A stretch of 64,000 nt of DNA from the NCBI RefSeq assembly GCF_007971225.1, contig NZ_CP042435.1:3847501-3911500 (forward strand), read 5' to 3'. The notes below the pieces were generated by a model. The model searched no databases and was not told the DNA's origin. It saw only the letters and a list, made by a program, of their open reading frames with translations. The translations under genes and the position numbers were made by a program. The stretch comes from Panacibacter ginsenosidivorans (GTDB taxonomy: Bacteria > Bacteroidota > Bacteroidia > Chitinophagales > Chitinophagaceae). Of this stretch, positions 43,292 to 51,857 are shown one piece after another (the stretch's first letter is position 1; the number at the start of each line of letters is the position of its first letter).

Positions 43292-44410
43292 TTATGATCT
43301 CTTACGATAACTTAGCACAGCCCAGGTATTCAATACCGCTGCAAAACCAAGTACAATAAAAATGTGTTTGCGGATGTCTGCAAGACTGCTGCCTTTCAAT
43401 ACCACCATGCGCATTACTTCTATAAAATAAGTGACCGGATTAAAGCGTGTTATCCATTGTGCCCACTCAGGCATACTGTCTATTGGTGTGTAGAGGCCAC
43501 CCATTAATGTGAAGATCATCATCAGGAAAAAAGAGATAAGCATGGCTTGTTGTTGTGTGCCGCAATAAGTGGAAACAAGTAAGCCAAGGCCCAGTACTGC
43601 TAATAAATAAACGGCTGCAAAAATATAAATGGTAAGGAAACCGCCGGCGGGTACAATGCCATAAGCAAAATAAGAAATAGTAAGACCGATGGTTAAGATC
43701 ATAAGCCCGAGTATCCAGAATGGAATAAGCTTGCCTAAAATAAAATGATATTTTTTGATGGGCGTTACGTTGATCTGTTCTATGGTACCTGTTTCTTTTT
43801 CTTTTACAATGTTGAGTGATGCAAGAAAAGAACCAACCATCGTTAGTAGTATTACAATGATGCCGGGCACCATAAAATATTTATAATTCATCAGTGGATT
43901 AAACCAATTGCTGTACGTGACATTTATTACAGGTGCTGTATTGAATTTTGGTTGCTGTATAAATTTTACACGGATGTCTTTATTATAATCAGTAAGTATC
44001 GTTTGGAGGTAAGCGGACCCTAAACCAGCTTTGGTGCCATTGATGGCATTAACTGCAATAAAAAGATTGGTATGCTGCTCTTTTATAAAATCTTTTTCAA
44101 AAGTTGCAGGAATCTCCAGCACGATATCTGCACGGTCCTGTTCTATTTCGTGCAATGCATCTGTGTAAGACGCTGTGTATATATCAAGCTGAAAGTAGCC
44201 TGAAGCAGTTATAGTAGAGATAAGCTTTTGTGTATAAGCACTGTGATCATGATCAACAACCACAAGATTAATATTCTTTACTTCATAATCAGCCGCCCAT
44301 GGTAATACCAATAATTGTATGGAAGGCATAACGAAGATCATGCGTATGATAGACGGATCGCGAAAGACCTGCCTGAATTCTTTTTGTAATAAAAATAAAA
44401 GTGTACGCAT
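43292..44410 (-). CDS. ABC-2 type permease, second of pair (YbhR-like)
   Basis: 372-residue inner-membrane permease. One membrane helix at the N-terminus (after FRDPSIIRMIFVMPSIQLLV), a large periplasmic domain (~residues 45-170), then five helices (residues ~175-365) with the ABC-2 signature KEKETGTIEQINVTPIKKYH in the first cytoplasmic loop and PIDSMPEWAQWITRFNPVTY near the end. This matches YbhR/YhhJ-type drug or lipid export permeases. It is the last gene of the operon and lies ~150 bases after its paralogue. Confidence 0.92.
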   Translation of the reverse strand: MRTLLFLLQKEFRQVFRDPSIIRMIFVMPSIQLLVLPWAADYEVKNINLVVVDHDHSAYTQKLISTITASGYFQLDIYTASYTDALHEIEQDRADIVLEIPATFEKDFIKEQHTNLFIAVNAINGTKAGLGSAYLQTILTDYNKDIRVKFIQQPKFNTAPVINVTYSNWFNPLMNYKYFMVPGIIVILLTMVGSFLASLNIVKEKETGTIEQINVTPIKKYHFILGKLIPFWILGLMILTIGLTISYFAYGIVPAGGFLTIYIFAAVYLLAVLGLGLLVSTYCGTQQQAMLISFFLMMIFTLMGGLYTPIDSMPEWAQWITRFNPVTYFIEVMRMVVLKGSSLADIRKHIFIVLGFAAVLNTWAVLSYRKRS

Positions 44411-44559
44411 TTTAAAAAGCTTTGAGCTGATAGCTGCGGGCTACGAGCTTAATATGTTGTCTGTATTGTATTTGCTACTCTAATTATCCTTTAAAAAAAT
44501 TATCAAGATACTGCCAGTTGTAAAGCTCACAGCTCGTCGCTTATAACTCGCAGCTTTCT
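44411..44559. repeat. Inverted AGCTCGCAGCT-type repeat between the permease genes
   Basis: GAGCTGATAGCTGCGGGCTA near 44422 and CACAGCTCGTCGCTTATAAC near 44527, with AGCTTT/AGCTTTC ends, are related in inverted orientation. Similar AGCTCGCAGCTAACAGCTCG sequence lies inside the repeat element at 58566-58695, so this is another dispersed family. Confidence 0.5.
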
Positions 44560-45666
44560 TCACGCCAATCTTATCTTAAACTTTTTTATAGCCATCGATA
44601 AAAGAAAAATAGTCATGCCTATTAATATCAGTGTTTCTTTCCAGATGCCGCTTAGGTTAACTCCTTTTATCATTACAGATTTTACAATGATATAAAACCA
44701 TTTTGCCGGGACTACATTTGATATAATTCTTAGCGGCAAAGGCATATTCTCTACAGGAAACATAAAACCACTTAGCATAACCGTTGGCAGGAACATCCCC
44801 GTAAGTGCAATGAACATAGCTGTTTGCTGCGAATCCGTTCCTGCAGAAATCAACAGCCCGAATGAAAGACAGGTAATGATAAATAAAATGCTTTCCATCA
44901 TCAATAAAAGCAAACTACCATTGATAGGCACATCCAGAACAAATACACTCAACAATAAAATACTGCTGATATTGACAATTGATAAAAGCAAATAAGGAAC
45001 TGCCTTTGCAAGAATAATTTTCAATGGTTGTAATGGTGATACCAGCATTACTTCCATGGTGCCCAATTCTTTTTCACGCACAATAGTTATGGCCGTCATT
45101 AATGTGCACACCAGCATTAATACCATTGCCATTACACCAGGTACAAAACTATACGCACCTTTCATTTGTGGGTTATATAACATTCTTACCTGTGCACTGA
45201 TAGTGTAAGGAATTTTTCTTTCATCTGTTATACGCTGCTGGTAATCTCTTATAACAGATGTAGCATAATTTATTAATGTGGTTGCTGTATTGGGATCAGA
45301 TGCATCGGCAATCAGTTGCACCTGTGCTGTGTTCAAATGTTGCAGATCGCTTTCAAAAGATGCAGGTAATACAATGACCAGTTTTGCAGCGCCTGTTTTA
45401 AAAATGTTTTCAATTTCCGACTGGCTATGTATATTGACAGCAAGATCAAAATATTTACTCGCATCTATCTCATGTATAAGAGATGCTGTTGCATTATCGT
45501 GCGATTGATCAAGCACGGCAACCTTTGTATTCTTTACTTCATTGGTTAATGCAAAACCAAAAATAATGATCTGTACTATGGGCAGTGCCAGCAGTATGAA
45601 CAGTGTGCGCCTGTCCCTGAATATGTGATAAAATTCTTTTTTAACGAATGCGAAAAATTGTTTCAT
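44560..45666 (-). CDS. ABC-2 type permease, first of pair (YbhS-like)
   Basis: 368-residue paralogue of the next permease, with the same plan: N-terminal helix after FRDRRTLFILLALPIVQIII, periplasmic domain, then five helices with REKELGTMEVMLVSPLQPLK in the first cytoplasmic loop and PVENMPLPLRIISNVVPAKW before the last. The two permeases probably form the heterodimeric channel of the exporter. It follows the second ATPase gene after a 171-base gap filled by a repeat element. Confidence 0.92.
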   Translation of the reverse strand: MKQFFAFVKKEFYHIFRDRRTLFILLALPIVQIIIFGFALTNEVKNTKVAVLDQSHDNATASLIHEIDASKYFDLAVNIHSQSEIENIFKTGAAKLVIVLPASFESDLQHLNTAQVQLIADASDPNTATTLINYATSVIRDYQQRITDERKIPYTISAQVRMLYNPQMKGAYSFVPGVMAMVLMLVCTLMTAITIVREKELGTMEVMLVSPLQPLKIILAKAVPYLLLSIVNISSILLLSVFVLDVPINGSLLLLMMESILFIITCLSFGLLISAGTDSQQTAMFIALTGMFLPTVMLSGFMFPVENMPLPLRIISNVVPAKWFYIIVKSVMIKGVNLSGIWKETLILIGMTIFLLSMAIKKFKIRLA

Positions 45667-45728
45667 GATAAAGCTATGAGCTTTAAAAATTATTATGTTA
45701 CCAGTTATTGTTTTTCATAGCATCGGCT

Positions 45729-45792
45729 GTTGTGTCACTCACTTGTACGTTTAGATCATAATTGTGCAAAGCGCTCAAGAGTGCGACGCAAC
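45729..45792 (-). repeat. Minimal B...A repeat element (64 bases), copy 2
   Basis: Perfect B arm (45729-45748), 24-base interior, reverse A arm with two mismatches (45773-45792), with flanks catcggct before and ggcagtttcat then agctggctca after. Nearly identical to the copy at 43185-43248; the two bracket both permease genes. Confidence 0.8.
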
Positions 45793-45837
45793 GGCAGTTT
45801 CATACTTATTTTATAGCTGGCTCAAAAAATTATATTA

Positions 45838-46584
45838 CTAATCTGCAGAACGTGCTGCTTTTCTTGCCAGCTGCAAAAACACTTCATCCATTGATGCAGC
45901 TTCATATTTCCGTTTCAACTCAGCAGGCGAATCAAGCGCATCAATTCTTCCATCCACCATTATGGAAACACGGTTACAATATTCTGCTTCATCCATGTAG
46001 TGTGTTGTCACGAAAATGGTAATGCCTGTTGCGGCCGCTTCATATATAAGATTCCAGAACTCCCTTCTTGTAACAGGATCAACACCGCCGGTTGGTTCAT
46101 CCAAAAAAACAAGCTGGGGTTCATGAAATACTGCAACAGAAAATGCAAGCTTCTGTTTCCATCCTAATGGTAACGCTCTTACCAGTTTATCTGCTTCGCT
46201 TTCCAGATGCAACTGATGTAAGAGCAAAGCGGTTTTTTCTTTGATGAATTTATTGCTCTTGCCATATATACCTGCATAGAACCGGATATTTTCTTTGATG
46301 GTCAGGTCTTCATACAAAGAAAATTTCTGGCTCATGTAACCAATGCTGCGCTTGATCTTTTCTGTTTGCTTGTACACATCAAAACCTGCAATGCTTGCTT
46401 TACCTGATGTTGGCAAACTCAATCCACACAACATACGCATGGCTGTTGTTTTGCCTGCACCATTTGCGCCAAGAAAACCAAATATTTCTCCTTTATGCAC
46501 ATCAAACGAGATATGATCAACAGCGGTAAAATCGCCAAAGCGTTTGGTAAGAGATTCTGTTGTTATGATCTTTTCGTTTTCCAT
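45838..46584 (-). CDS. ABC transporter ATPase, second of two (YbhF C-terminal-like)
   Basis: 248-residue ATPase. Walker A GANGAGKTTA (residues ~36-45), Walker B LVFLDEPTGG, H-loop VTTHYMDEAEYC. The signature is ALPLGWKQKLA in place of LSGGQ, as in the second half of YbhF-type proteins. The start codon lies 1 base after the stop of the other ATPase gene, so they are tightly coupled. The two ATPases together correspond to the fused YbhF of Escherichia coli. Confidence 0.93.
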   Translation of the reverse strand: MENEKIITTESLTKRFGDFTAVDHISFDVHKGEIFGFLGANGAGKTTAMRMLCGLSLPTSGKASIAGFDVYKQTEKIKRSIGYMSQKFSLYEDLTIKENIRFYAGIYGKSNKFIKEKTALLLHQLHLESEADKLVRALPLGWKQKLAFSVAVFHEPQLVFLDEPTGGVDPVTRREFWNLIYEAAATGITIFVTTHYMDEAEYCNRVSIMVDGRIDALDSPAELKRKYEAASMDEVFLQLARKAARSAD

Positions 46585-46585
46585 T

Positions 46586-47503
46586 TTAATTTTTCATCAG
46601 TTGCATAAAGCGATCTTCAATGCCCGGTTTTGTTACATGCATTTCAACCTGCGTATAATTTTGTTGCTGCAAATATTTTTTTAAAGCTTCTTCATTATAG
46701 CCTTCTTTCATTACCGCATGATGATATTCGCCAAATGAATAACTGTCTTTTATATCGCCGTATGTCGCAAGGTCGTTGAGTAAACGGTACATGTTATCTG
46801 CTTTTATAGCAAGCACTGTTTCTTTAAATGCATTAACTATTGCAGCTGGCGTTCCTGAAGAAAGTATTTGTCCATTTTGCATAAGTGCCACACGGTCGCA
46901 AAGACTTGCTTCATCCATATAAGGCGTAGATACAAGTATCGTAATACCTTGTTGCTTTAAACGTTTTAACATTTCCCAGAACTCTTTCCTGGAAACAGCA
47001 TCAACACCTGTTGTTGGTTCATCAAGAAATAAAACTGTTGGCCTGTGGATGAGCGCACAACTCAATGACAGCTTCTGTTTCATACCACCGGAGAGTTTCC
47101 CCGCTCTTCTCTTTTTGAAAGGCTCTATCTGTACATAAATATCCTTTACGAGGTCGTAATTTTCTTCAATGGAGGTATTGAAAATAGTGGCAAAGAAATT
47201 CATGTTCTCTTCCACAGTGAGATCCTGGTAAAGTGAAAACCTGCCCGGCATATAGCCTACTTTATTTCGGATGGCTTTAAAATCTTTTACAATATCAGAG
47301 CCATCAACAGATGCATTTCCTCCATCTGGTAAAAGCAATGTGGTTAGCATACGAAACAAAGATGTTTTACCGGCGCCATCCGGGCCAATAATGCCAAAGA
47401 GCTCTGCTTTCTCTACCTCAAATGAAATACCTTTCACAGCATTTACAACTGCTTTCTTTGTGCCATAATTTTTTACCAGATCATTTACAATTACTGATTT
47501 CAT
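46586..47503 (-). CDS. ABC transporter ATPase, first of two (YbhF N-terminal-like)
   Basis: 305-residue ATPase. Walker A GPDGAGKTS (residues ~38-46), normal signature KLSGGMKQKLSL, Walker B VLFLDEPTTGVD, H-loop VSTPYMDEAS with Pro-Tyr in place of the usual switch His (STPYMDEA, as in YbhF N-terminal halves). The C-terminal ~80 residues (KADNMYRLLNDLATYGDIKD) are a regulatory extension. It starts 6 bases after the HlyD-type gene. The missing switch His suggests a degenerate ATP site on this subunit and that hydrolysis rests mainly on the partner. Confidence 0.92.
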   Translation of the reverse strand: MKSVIVNDLVKNYGTKKAVVNAVKGISFEVEKAELFGIIGPDGAGKTSLFRMLTTLLLPDGGNASVDGSDIVKDFKAIRNKVGYMPGRFSLYQDLTVEENMNFFATIFNTSIEENYDLVKDIYVQIEPFKKRRAGKLSGGMKQKLSLSCALIHRPTVLFLDEPTTGVDAVSRKEFWEMLKRLKQQGITILVSTPYMDEASLCDRVALMQNGQILSSGTPAAIVNAFKETVLAIKADNMYRLLNDLATYGDIKDSYSFGEYHHAVMKEGYNEEALKKYLQQQNYTQVEMHVTKPGIEDRFMQLMKN

Positions 47504-47509
47504 CTGTTG

Positions 47510-48463
47510 CTATTGCTTCTTGTCAGCAGTTTCAAATTTTACTTCACCATACATACCGATCTTTAGATAGCCATCATTTTTTACTTTTATTTTAATGGCA
47601 TATACGAGGTTAGCCCGCTCATCTTTTGTCTGGATGGTCTTTGGCGTAAATTCTGCTTTGCCTGAGATCCATATTATAGTGCCATCGTAAGTTTTGTATT
47701 TACCGTTACTATCATCGATCATTACTTTTACCTGTTGTCCTAATTTTACCTGCGGTAATTGTACGCCTGTTATATATGCCCTAAGATTTAGATAACTGAG
47801 ATCAGCTATTTTATACAATGCTTTGCCTGTCGCTGTGATCTCGCCGGCTTCTGCATATTTAGCGAGGACTGTTCCATTGATGGGATTTACAATATTTGCT
47901 TTTGATAATTGCTGGTTGATCTGTGCTACCTGCTTTCTTAAAGGGTCACTTTCACTCATGATACTTCTGTTCTGTGTACCGGTATTGTTCAGTTGTACTT
48001 TTATTTGTTGTTCTGTTACCAGCATTTGTTTTTGTGCCTGGTCAACCTGGGCATTCATATCATCTAATTGCTTTTGTGTGGCGGCCTCTGCTTTTACCAA
48101 TCGTTCATAACGATCCCTTTCATTAATAAGATGATCAAGCTGTGATTGCTGCACTGCAAGCTGGTCATTCAGCAGTTTAACCTGTGGTTGTACGTCAGCA
48201 GTTTTTTCTGCCAGCGATTGAATAGTTGCCTGCACCTGTTGTTTTTGCAATACGAGGTTTGTTGAGTCAATAAAACCAACAACCTGTCCTTTGGATAAGC
48301 TATCTCCTTCCTGCACAGTAAAAGATAAAAGCTGGCCATTTTGTTCTGATGATACAATTACTTCATCCGATTCAAAATTGCCGGAAGCATCATGGTTATT
48401 TTCTTCGCTGTTGCAGGAGAACATAAACATTGCAACAGGTAAAACGGCCCATATTTTTTTCAT
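47510..48463 (-). CDS. HlyD/YbhG-type membrane fusion lipoprotein
   Basis: 317-residue periplasmic adaptor. The signal ends MFSC (lipobox, Cys ~ residue 17). A biotinyl-lipoyl half (SEQNGQLLSFTVQEGDSLSK) is followed by a long coiled coil (residues ~75-170, Gln-rich), the second lipoyl half (VNPINGTVLAKYAEAGEITA) and a beta-barrel domain. The domain order is that of YbhG/EmrA-like adaptors linking an inner-membrane ABC exporter to an outer-membrane channel. It follows tetR by 23 bases. No TolC-type gene is in the window. Confidence 0.92.
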   Translation of the reverse strand: MKKIWAVLPVAMFMFSCNSEENNHDASGNFESDEVIVSSEQNGQLLSFTVQEGDSLSKGQVVGFIDSTNLVLQKQQVQATIQSLAEKTADVQPQVKLLNDQLAVQQSQLDHLINERDRYERLVKAEAATQKQLDDMNAQVDQAQKQMLVTEQQIKVQLNNTGTQNRSIMSESDPLRKQVAQINQQLSKANIVNPINGTVLAKYAEAGEITATGKALYKIADLSYLNLRAYITGVQLPQVKLGQQVKVMIDDSNGKYKTYDGTIIWISGKAEFTPKTIQTKDERANLVYAIKIKVKNDGYLKIGMYGEVKFETADKKQ

Positions 48464-48486
48464 ACGATTATATTGAAGTGTTCATT

Positions 48487-49101
48487 TTATTTTTTTATTG
48501 ACGCAATGATAAAAGCCGGCACCATTTTTTTACGTTCTTCCATTAAAGCGTCAAATTGTTTTTTAGTGATCCCTGCCGCATGTTCCAGCATTGGTTTTGC
48601 CATAAAAGGAAATACGCACATGGAAAGCATGTTAAGAAATAACTGCACCGGATTAATAGGTTTTATAATTCCTTTTTCTATTTCTTTTTGCACCTGCTGA
48701 AAAAAAAGATGTACCGGTGGTTTTTTATTGTCAAACATTTTCTTCATAAGTGCAGACGGCCTTTTTGTAGCTTCGCTTAACACAAATACAGGAAGGTATG
48801 GTGTTTGTCTAACCTGGTCAATATATGCCCCACAGAATGTTTCTATTTTTTGAAATAAAGATTGATCTGACTCAAAAATTTCTACTATGCGCGGCATAAA
48901 ATGCCTGGCAATATCTTCGAAGATCATTTCGAATAATTTATCCTTACTACGAAAATAGTAGTGCAGCATTGCTTTATTGATGCCTGCTTCATCCGCTATG
49001 TCCTGCATGCGTGCACCATCCAGCCCCCTTGAAAGAAATATCTTTTTAGCGGCTGCCAGTATACGTTGCTCGGCGGTTGCATCAATCTGTTTTTTAACCA
49101 T
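48487..49101 (-). CDS. TetR-family repressor of the efflux operon (CecR-like)
   Basis: 204-residue regulator. The N-terminal HTH (GLDGARMQDIADEAGINKAM then LHYYFRSKDKLF, residues ~23-55) is typical of TetR; the C-terminal helices form a ligand pocket of unknown specificity. ATG at 49101 gives a normal TetR start (MVKKQIDATAEQRIL). A perfect 7-base-arm palindrome TTAACCAAATGGTTAA (49107-49122) lies between this start and a TACCTTTG -7 box (49123-49130), so the protein probably represses its own operon. The layout (tetR, adaptor, two ATPases, two permeases) resembles cecR-ybhGFSR. Confidence 0.92.
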   Translation of the reverse strand: MVKKQIDATAEQRILAAAKKIFLSRGLDGARMQDIADEAGINKAMLHYYFRSKDKLFEMIFEDIARHFMPRIVEIFESDQSLFQKIETFCGAYIDQVRQTPYLPVFVLSEATKRPSALMKKMFDNKKPPVHLFFQQVQKEIEKGIIKPINPVQLFLNMLSMCVFPFMAKPMLEHAAGITKKQFDALMEERKKMVPAFIIASIKK

Positions 49102-49106
49102 ATAAT

Positions 49107-49122
49107 TTAACCAAATGGTTAA
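49107..49122. promoter_or_regulatory. Probable TetR operator TTAACCAAATGGTTAA
   Basis: TTAACCA and TGGTTAA are perfect inverted 7-base arms around AA. The site sits where the transcription start should be, between -7 box and start codon of the repressor gene. Confidence 0.65.
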
Positions 49123-49130
49123 CAAAGGTA
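49123..49130 (-). promoter_or_regulatory. -7 promoter box TACCTTTG of the efflux operon
   Basis: Exact TAnnTTTG directly next to the palindromic operator, 21 bases before the tetR ATG. Confidence 0.5.
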
Positions 49131-49174
49131 AAATTTCATGAATATTGTCAAATTAAAATTTCCTGGAACAGAAA

Positions 49175-49206
49175 TAAAAAGCAGCATCAACTGATGCTGC
49201 TTTTTT
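49175..49206 (-). terminator. Rho-independent terminator of the DUF1080 gene
   Basis: GCAGCATCA and TGATGCTGC form a perfect stem (49181-49200) with A5 on the left and T6 on the right, so it can act in both directions. It lies ~20 bases past the DUF1080 stop and upstream of tetR. Confidence 0.85.
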
Positions 49207-49222
49207 ATAAAAGATTATTGTT

Positions 49223-50044
49223 TTAAAGCGGTCTTACCCAGATATTTCTATAGCTGATAGGTTTGCTTGGATCGCCGTGCGATTGCAATTTAATAGAAGA
49301 TGCCCCATGTGCTTTATAATAAGGCAGACCAATATATCTTGTTACACCTCTTAGATGAAAATTATTCTGTACCAAAACACCATTATGAAAAACAGTTACG
49401 CGGGCAGAATCGATTAGTTTGCCTGAAGCATCAAACCTCGGCGCTGTCCACACAATATCATATGTTTGCCATTCGCCCGGTTTTTTACACGCATTGGCCA
49501 AAGGAATACCCTGTTTATATACAGCCGCAGTTTGGCCATTTACATACGTTGTGTTATTATAACAATCTAACACCTGAACTTCATAACCTGCATCGCCGGG
49601 ACCTGTTGATGCTAAGAACACACCACTGTTGCCACGCGCTTGTCCTTTACCTTCAATATCCACCGGCTCTTTCCATTCAATGTGCAATTGATAATCTAGA
49701 AATTTTTGTTTTGTTTGAATACTCCCACCACCTTTTTTATTTACAGTCAATTCACCTCCGTCAATTATCCAATCTGCAGCCTTTGTTGTATCGTTTGCAG
49801 ATTCCCATTTATCTAGACTTGTTCCATCAAATAATATAACGGCGTCTGATGGCGCATCGCCAAAACTTTTACCTGGCGTAACAATTGGCGGAACCGGTTT
49901 GTAAAATTCGGTTGCCTGGGGTTTTGTTGTATCCCCACGATAATATAACCCCGGATACATGGTTGCAGTGTCGGCTTCTGTTTGTGCTTTTGCTATTGCT
50001 AAGCTAAAAATGAAAGCAGCGGATAAAATAATTTTTCTGTTCAT
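49223..50044 (-). CDS. DUF1080 (3-keto-disaccharide hydrolase-like) exported protein
   Basis: 273-residue concanavalin-like beta-sandwich protein with a signal peptide (MNRKIILSAAFIFSLAIAKA). Seen: ILFDGTSLDKWESANDTTKA, DWIIDGGELTVNKKGGGSIQ, YQLHIEWKEP, GNSGVFL, YEVQVLDCYNNTTY, NACKKPGEWQTYDIVW and the final ISYRNIWVRPL, all DUF1080 hallmarks. Members have been shown to cleave 3-keto-disaccharides or bind glycans. The neighbouring gene encodes a Gfo/Idh/MocA oxidoreductase of the kind that makes 3-keto sugars, which fits a shared pathway (inference). ATG at 50044 is set by the signal peptide. Confidence 0.9.
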   Translation of the reverse strand: MNRKIILSAAFIFSLAIAKAQTEADTATMYPGLYYRGDTTKPQATEFYKPVPPIVTPGKSFGDAPSDAVILFDGTSLDKWESANDTTKAADWIIDGGELTVNKKGGGSIQTKQKFLDYQLHIEWKEPVDIEGKGQARGNSGVFLASTGPGDAGYEVQVLDCYNNTTYVNGQTAAVYKQGIPLANACKKPGEWQTYDIVWTAPRFDASGKLIDSARVTVFHNGVLVQNNFHLRGVTRYIGLPYYKAHGASSIKLQSHGDPSKPISYRNIWVRPL

Positions 50045-50187
50045 TGTTATGTATATGTTTGAAGTTTCGTGTTTAAAGTTATGGGTTATAGAAGTCAAAA
50101 TTCAAAACTAAGAAGTAAAAATGGCCGGGGAGTGGTTACAATTCTATCTTTTGAATTTTGCCTTTTACATTTGAATTATTTTCTATT

Positions 50188-50207
50188 GTACAAGTGTGCG
50201 ACGCAAC
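50188..50207 (-). repeat. A arm (reverse form) of the dispersed repeat family
   Basis: GTACAAGTGTGCGACGCAAC followed by aggtgatgcaatatg and the flank ggccggctca, ending near the stop of the Gfo/Idh gene. Confidence 0.75.
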
Positions 50208-50250
50208 AGGTGATGCAATATGTTCGTCAGGCCGGCTCATAAAAATATTC

Positions 50251-51558
50251 CTACACTTTAGGCATACTATACCCATTATGATATTCAGCAGCTAAGAATT
50301 TATTGGCATCTTCATCAGTGAATTTTTTTGCGTTTGCATCCCAGTAAATTTTCTTACCGGTTCTGAAGGCAACATTACCCATCTGGCAAACAGTAGCAAC
50401 ATGTGCTGCATCTTTAACAGGGCATTTGAGGTCTTCGATCTTTCTTGATTTTACCACTTCTATAAAATTCTTTGTATGCAAAGTAAGACCATCATCTACT
50501 CTTTGTTGTCTTGCCACGGCGGGCATCATGTCTTTGCCTTTTAATTTTTCAGGTAGCACTTCCCAACCGCCACGATCAACGATCAATGTTCCGTTGTTGC
50601 CGATGAATGCAACACCGTGATCGCGCTGATATGGCCCGTCGTTGATACCTGTTGCATGTTCCCACAAAAGATTGAAACCATTGAATTGAAAAACAGTAGT
50701 GAGCGTATCAGGTGTTTCTTCCGCATCATCAGGATATGCAAATTTGCCACCGCTTGCTACAATGCTTGTGGGCAAAGGTGCTTTGGAACCAATGAGTGCA
50801 TAATCTATCATGTGTACACCCCAGTCAGTCATCAAGCCACCTGCATAATCCCAATACCAGCGAAAATTGAAATGAAAACGATTAGGATTGAACGGCCGTT
50901 TCTTTGCAGGGCCAAGCCACATATCATAATCAACACCCGGAGGCGGTGCACTGTCTGGTTTTACAGGAATAGATTCCATCCATCCCTGGTATGCCCATGC
51001 TTTTACCAAACGCACATTGCCTAACTGTCCTGAGTGTACAAATGCCATAGCATCCTGGTAATGTTTATTGCTGCGTTGCCACTGACCCACCTGCACTACA
51101 CGATTATATTTTTCTTGTGTAGCAACCATTACTGCACACTCTGCAATAGAATTGCCTGCAGGTTTTTCGCAATACACATCTTTACCCGCGGCACATGCAT
51201 CGGCCATTATTTTACAATGCCAGTGATCAGGTGTGCCAATGATAACGGCATCAACATTTTTATCTTCTAATAATTTGTGATAGTCGCCATAGGTAGCTGG
51301 TTTAATATTGTCTTTTGCAAGTTCTTCCATTCTTTTATCCAGCACATTCCTGTCAACATCGCAAATGGCAACTAATTGGGCTTCGGGATTTTTCAACATG
51401 GCCTTTGTATCACTCCAGCCCATGCCATTAATACCAATGGCGCCGATATTAATTTTATCGTTTGCTGCAATGCGTTTGGCAGCTTGTAAAGATGCGGGAA
51501 TAATTAAAGAGCCCGCAGCGAACATAGATGAGTTTTGTAAAAATTGTCTGCGCTTCAT
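50251..51558 (-). CDS. Gfo/Idh/MocA-family oxidoreductase with Tat signal
   Basis: 435-residue NAD(P)-dependent sugar oxidoreductase. A twin-arginine signal (MKRRQFLQNSSMFAAGSL) predicts export of the folded enzyme with its cofactor. Rossmann start INIGAIGINGMGWSD, then VAICDVD, VIIGTPDHWHCKIMADACAA and the catalytic region CEKPAGNSIAE; the C-terminal domain has WDYAGGLMTDWGVHMIDYAL. ATG at 51558 is used; the open frame runs on to a GTG at 51666 inside a repeat B arm, which I reject. It is one step upstream of the DUF1080 gene; both may act on oxidised sugars in the periplasm. Confidence 0.92.
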   Translation of the reverse strand: MKRRQFLQNSSMFAAGSLIIPASLQAAKRIAANDKINIGAIGINGMGWSDTKAMLKNPEAQLVAICDVDRNVLDKRMEELAKDNIKPATYGDYHKLLEDKNVDAVIIGTPDHWHCKIMADACAAGKDVYCEKPAGNSIAECAVMVATQEKYNRVVQVGQWQRSNKHYQDAMAFVHSGQLGNVRLVKAWAYQGWMESIPVKPDSAPPPGVDYDMWLGPAKKRPFNPNRFHFNFRWYWDYAGGLMTDWGVHMIDYALIGSKAPLPTSIVASGGKFAYPDDAEETPDTLTTVFQFNGFNLLWEHATGINDGPYQRDHGVAFIGNNGTLIVDRGGWEVLPEKLKGKDMMPAVARQQRVDDGLTLHTKNFIEVVKSRKIEDLKCPVKDAAHVATVCQMGNVAFRTGKKIYWDANAKKFTDEDANKFLAAEYHNGYSMPKV

Positions 51559-51652
51559 ATGGCTGTTTGTTAAGTCCCCGGCCCCTGAGGGCAATGTTGA
51601 GGACAATGAATAATATTTTTTTGTAACAAGCTTTAGTGCTAATGGCAACTTC

Positions 51653-51818
51653 GTTGTGTCACTCACTTATACGTTCTATACTTAAATGAGCTTTTAAATG
51701 TACGTAACAATGGTTTAAAAAAGTCAAAAAATACACTTATTGCCTAGTGTAAAATTTATATCAATAAAATAGTTTAAGTAGTTGATAGAATTGTATCAGT
51801 ACAAGTGTGCGACGCAAG
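51653..51818 (-). repeat. B...A repeat element (166 bases)
   Basis: B arm GTTGTGTCACTCACTTATAC at 51653-51672 and reverse A arm GTACAAGTGTGCGACGCAAG at 51799-51818 around an A+T-rich interior of ~126 bases. Flanks: gcaacttc before B; aaaagcttaatgc and a degenerate gccagg after A, ending near the nth stop codon. Confidence 0.7.
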
Positions 51819-51857
51819 AAAAGCTTAATGCTTATTCAAATGCCAGGATAACAAAAA

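Noticed and set aside
51559-51666. N-terminal extension of the Gfo/Idh protein from a GTG at 51666
   Set aside because: The extension is encoded by a repeat B arm (SDTTK) and would bury the twin-arginine signal that begins at the ATG at 51558.
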